From NCBI GenBank assembly GCA_030429735.1, contig JAUIET010000012.1, positions 92,177 through 156,176 on the forward strand: 64,000 bases of DNA, given 5' to 3'. This DNA comes from Gammaproteobacteria bacterium (GTDB taxonomy: Bacteria; Pseudomonadota; Gammaproteobacteria; Pseudomonadales; JAUIET01). The position numbers and the translations under genes are program-made. A model generated the notes under the pieces. That model had not been told where the DNA came from. It saw only the letters and a program-made list of their open reading frames with translations, and made no database searches. This document shows positions 63,826-64,000 of this stretch, one piece after another. The stretch's first letter is position 1. Every line of letters starts with the position of its first letter.

Positions 63826-63853
63826 TGCGCAAATTAAGCCGATGCGTATAATA
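63826..63853 (+). promoter_or_regulatory. rRNA operon promoter
   Basis: TTGCGC, 16 bases, TATAAT, then a GC-rich discriminator (ACGCCACC), the layout of stringently controlled rrn promoters. An A/T-rich stretch 63797-63817 upstream may serve as UP element. Together with the leader boxA downstream it points to a 16S gene beyond the window edge. A DksA gene is encoded in this window and such promoters are DksA/ppGpp targets. Confidence 0.8.
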
Positions 63854-63907
63854 CGCCACCTCTTCAGCGCAGTGTGCTGGGGAATTGTATGGCCAGGCGT
63901 CATGCAA

Positions 63908-63919
63908 GCTGTTTAACAA
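63908..63919 (+). promoter_or_regulatory. rRNA leader boxA antitermination site
   Basis: GCTGTTTAACAA, one base from the E. coli boxA GCTCTTTAACAA, followed by a leader segment with ACGTGTGGGTACTTG as in E. coli (CTGTGTGGGCACTCG). The 16S gene itself is not in the window; the leader is cut at 64000. Confidence 0.85.
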
Positions 63920-64000
63920 GACGATCAAGTAATACGTGTGGGTACTTGTTTCGGGGCAGAGCCACGGAGCAAATACTCGTCAAATTTAAACTCGTGTTGC

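Overview
The window looks like chromosomal DNA from a marine-type gammaproteobacterium. Two blocks keep the gene order known from Pseudomonas: dksA-gluQ-small ORF-cbrA-cbrB-(sRNA)-pcnB-folK-...-panC at 39.4-49.9 kb, and argC-...-erpA-anmK-M23 peptidase-tyrS-[rRNA operon] at 56.8-64.0 kb. The DksA variant, the absence of panB beside panC, the deoxynucleoside kinase between folK and panC and the accessory genes argue against Pseudomonas itself. I cannot name the genus. No tRNA or insertion sequence was recognised; an rRNA operon promoter and leader run off the right edge.

Layout. 0.1-6.0 kb: small metabolic genes (TauE-like exporter, NTF2-like protein, glutathione transferase, lipoprotein hydrolase, AlkK/DmdB-like acyl-CoA ligase, GFA protein, SDR). 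6.0-12.9 kb: a compact minus-strand operon coding for a 62-residue protein made almost only of DDREGTP repeats, a metacaspase-like C14 peptidase, a CHAT protease fused to a zinc ribbon and membrane segments, and an exported trypsin-like protease. This is the best candidate for an undescribed (defence or cell-death type) system. 13.0-13.3 kb: a 293-bp element closed by 34-bp inverted arms with two inner hairpins. 13.4-19.6 kb: TolB-like/TPR protein, DUF3604 protein, and a cupredoxin/outer-membrane barrel pair. 21.4-27.9 kb: a small biosynthetic locus with stand-alone carrier protein, GNAT, prolyl-PCP-dehydrogenase-like flavoenzyme, stand-alone adenylation enzyme, a two-cupin protein with an ectoine-synthase-like half, and a NodU-type carbamoyltransferase. 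27.9-28.15 kb: a second structured repeat. 28.3-36.6 kb: DUF2235 hydrolase, pyrF, AlkB-like, cupin, signal peptidase, epoxide hydrolase-like protein and an RND pump. 36.6-49.9 kb: acs, PhzF-like, panC, dNK, folK, pcnB and the CbrAB two-component system with dksA/gluQ. 50-64 kb: housekeeping genes (hemL, hemJ, argC, bactofilin, erpA, anmK, M23 peptidase, tyrS).

How the parts work together. CbrA (transporter-fused kinase) and CbrB (sigma-54 activator) sit directly upstream of an intergenic stretch holding a near-consensus sigma-54 promoter, an upstream TGTTAC-N14-GTAACG palindrome, an A-rich transcript of about 84 nt and a hairpin terminator. This is the architecture and position of Pseudomonas crcZ, so the window probably encodes a compact CrcZ-like Hfq-sequestering RNA. 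The carrier, adenylation and dehydrogenase genes resemble the enzymes that make pyrrole- or dehydroproline-carrier thioesters, here beside unusual tailoring enzymes. Three genes (TauE-like, TPR protein, gluQ) lack any ATG/GTG/TTG where their conserved N-termini begin, yet each has an in-frame ATC at the expected place.
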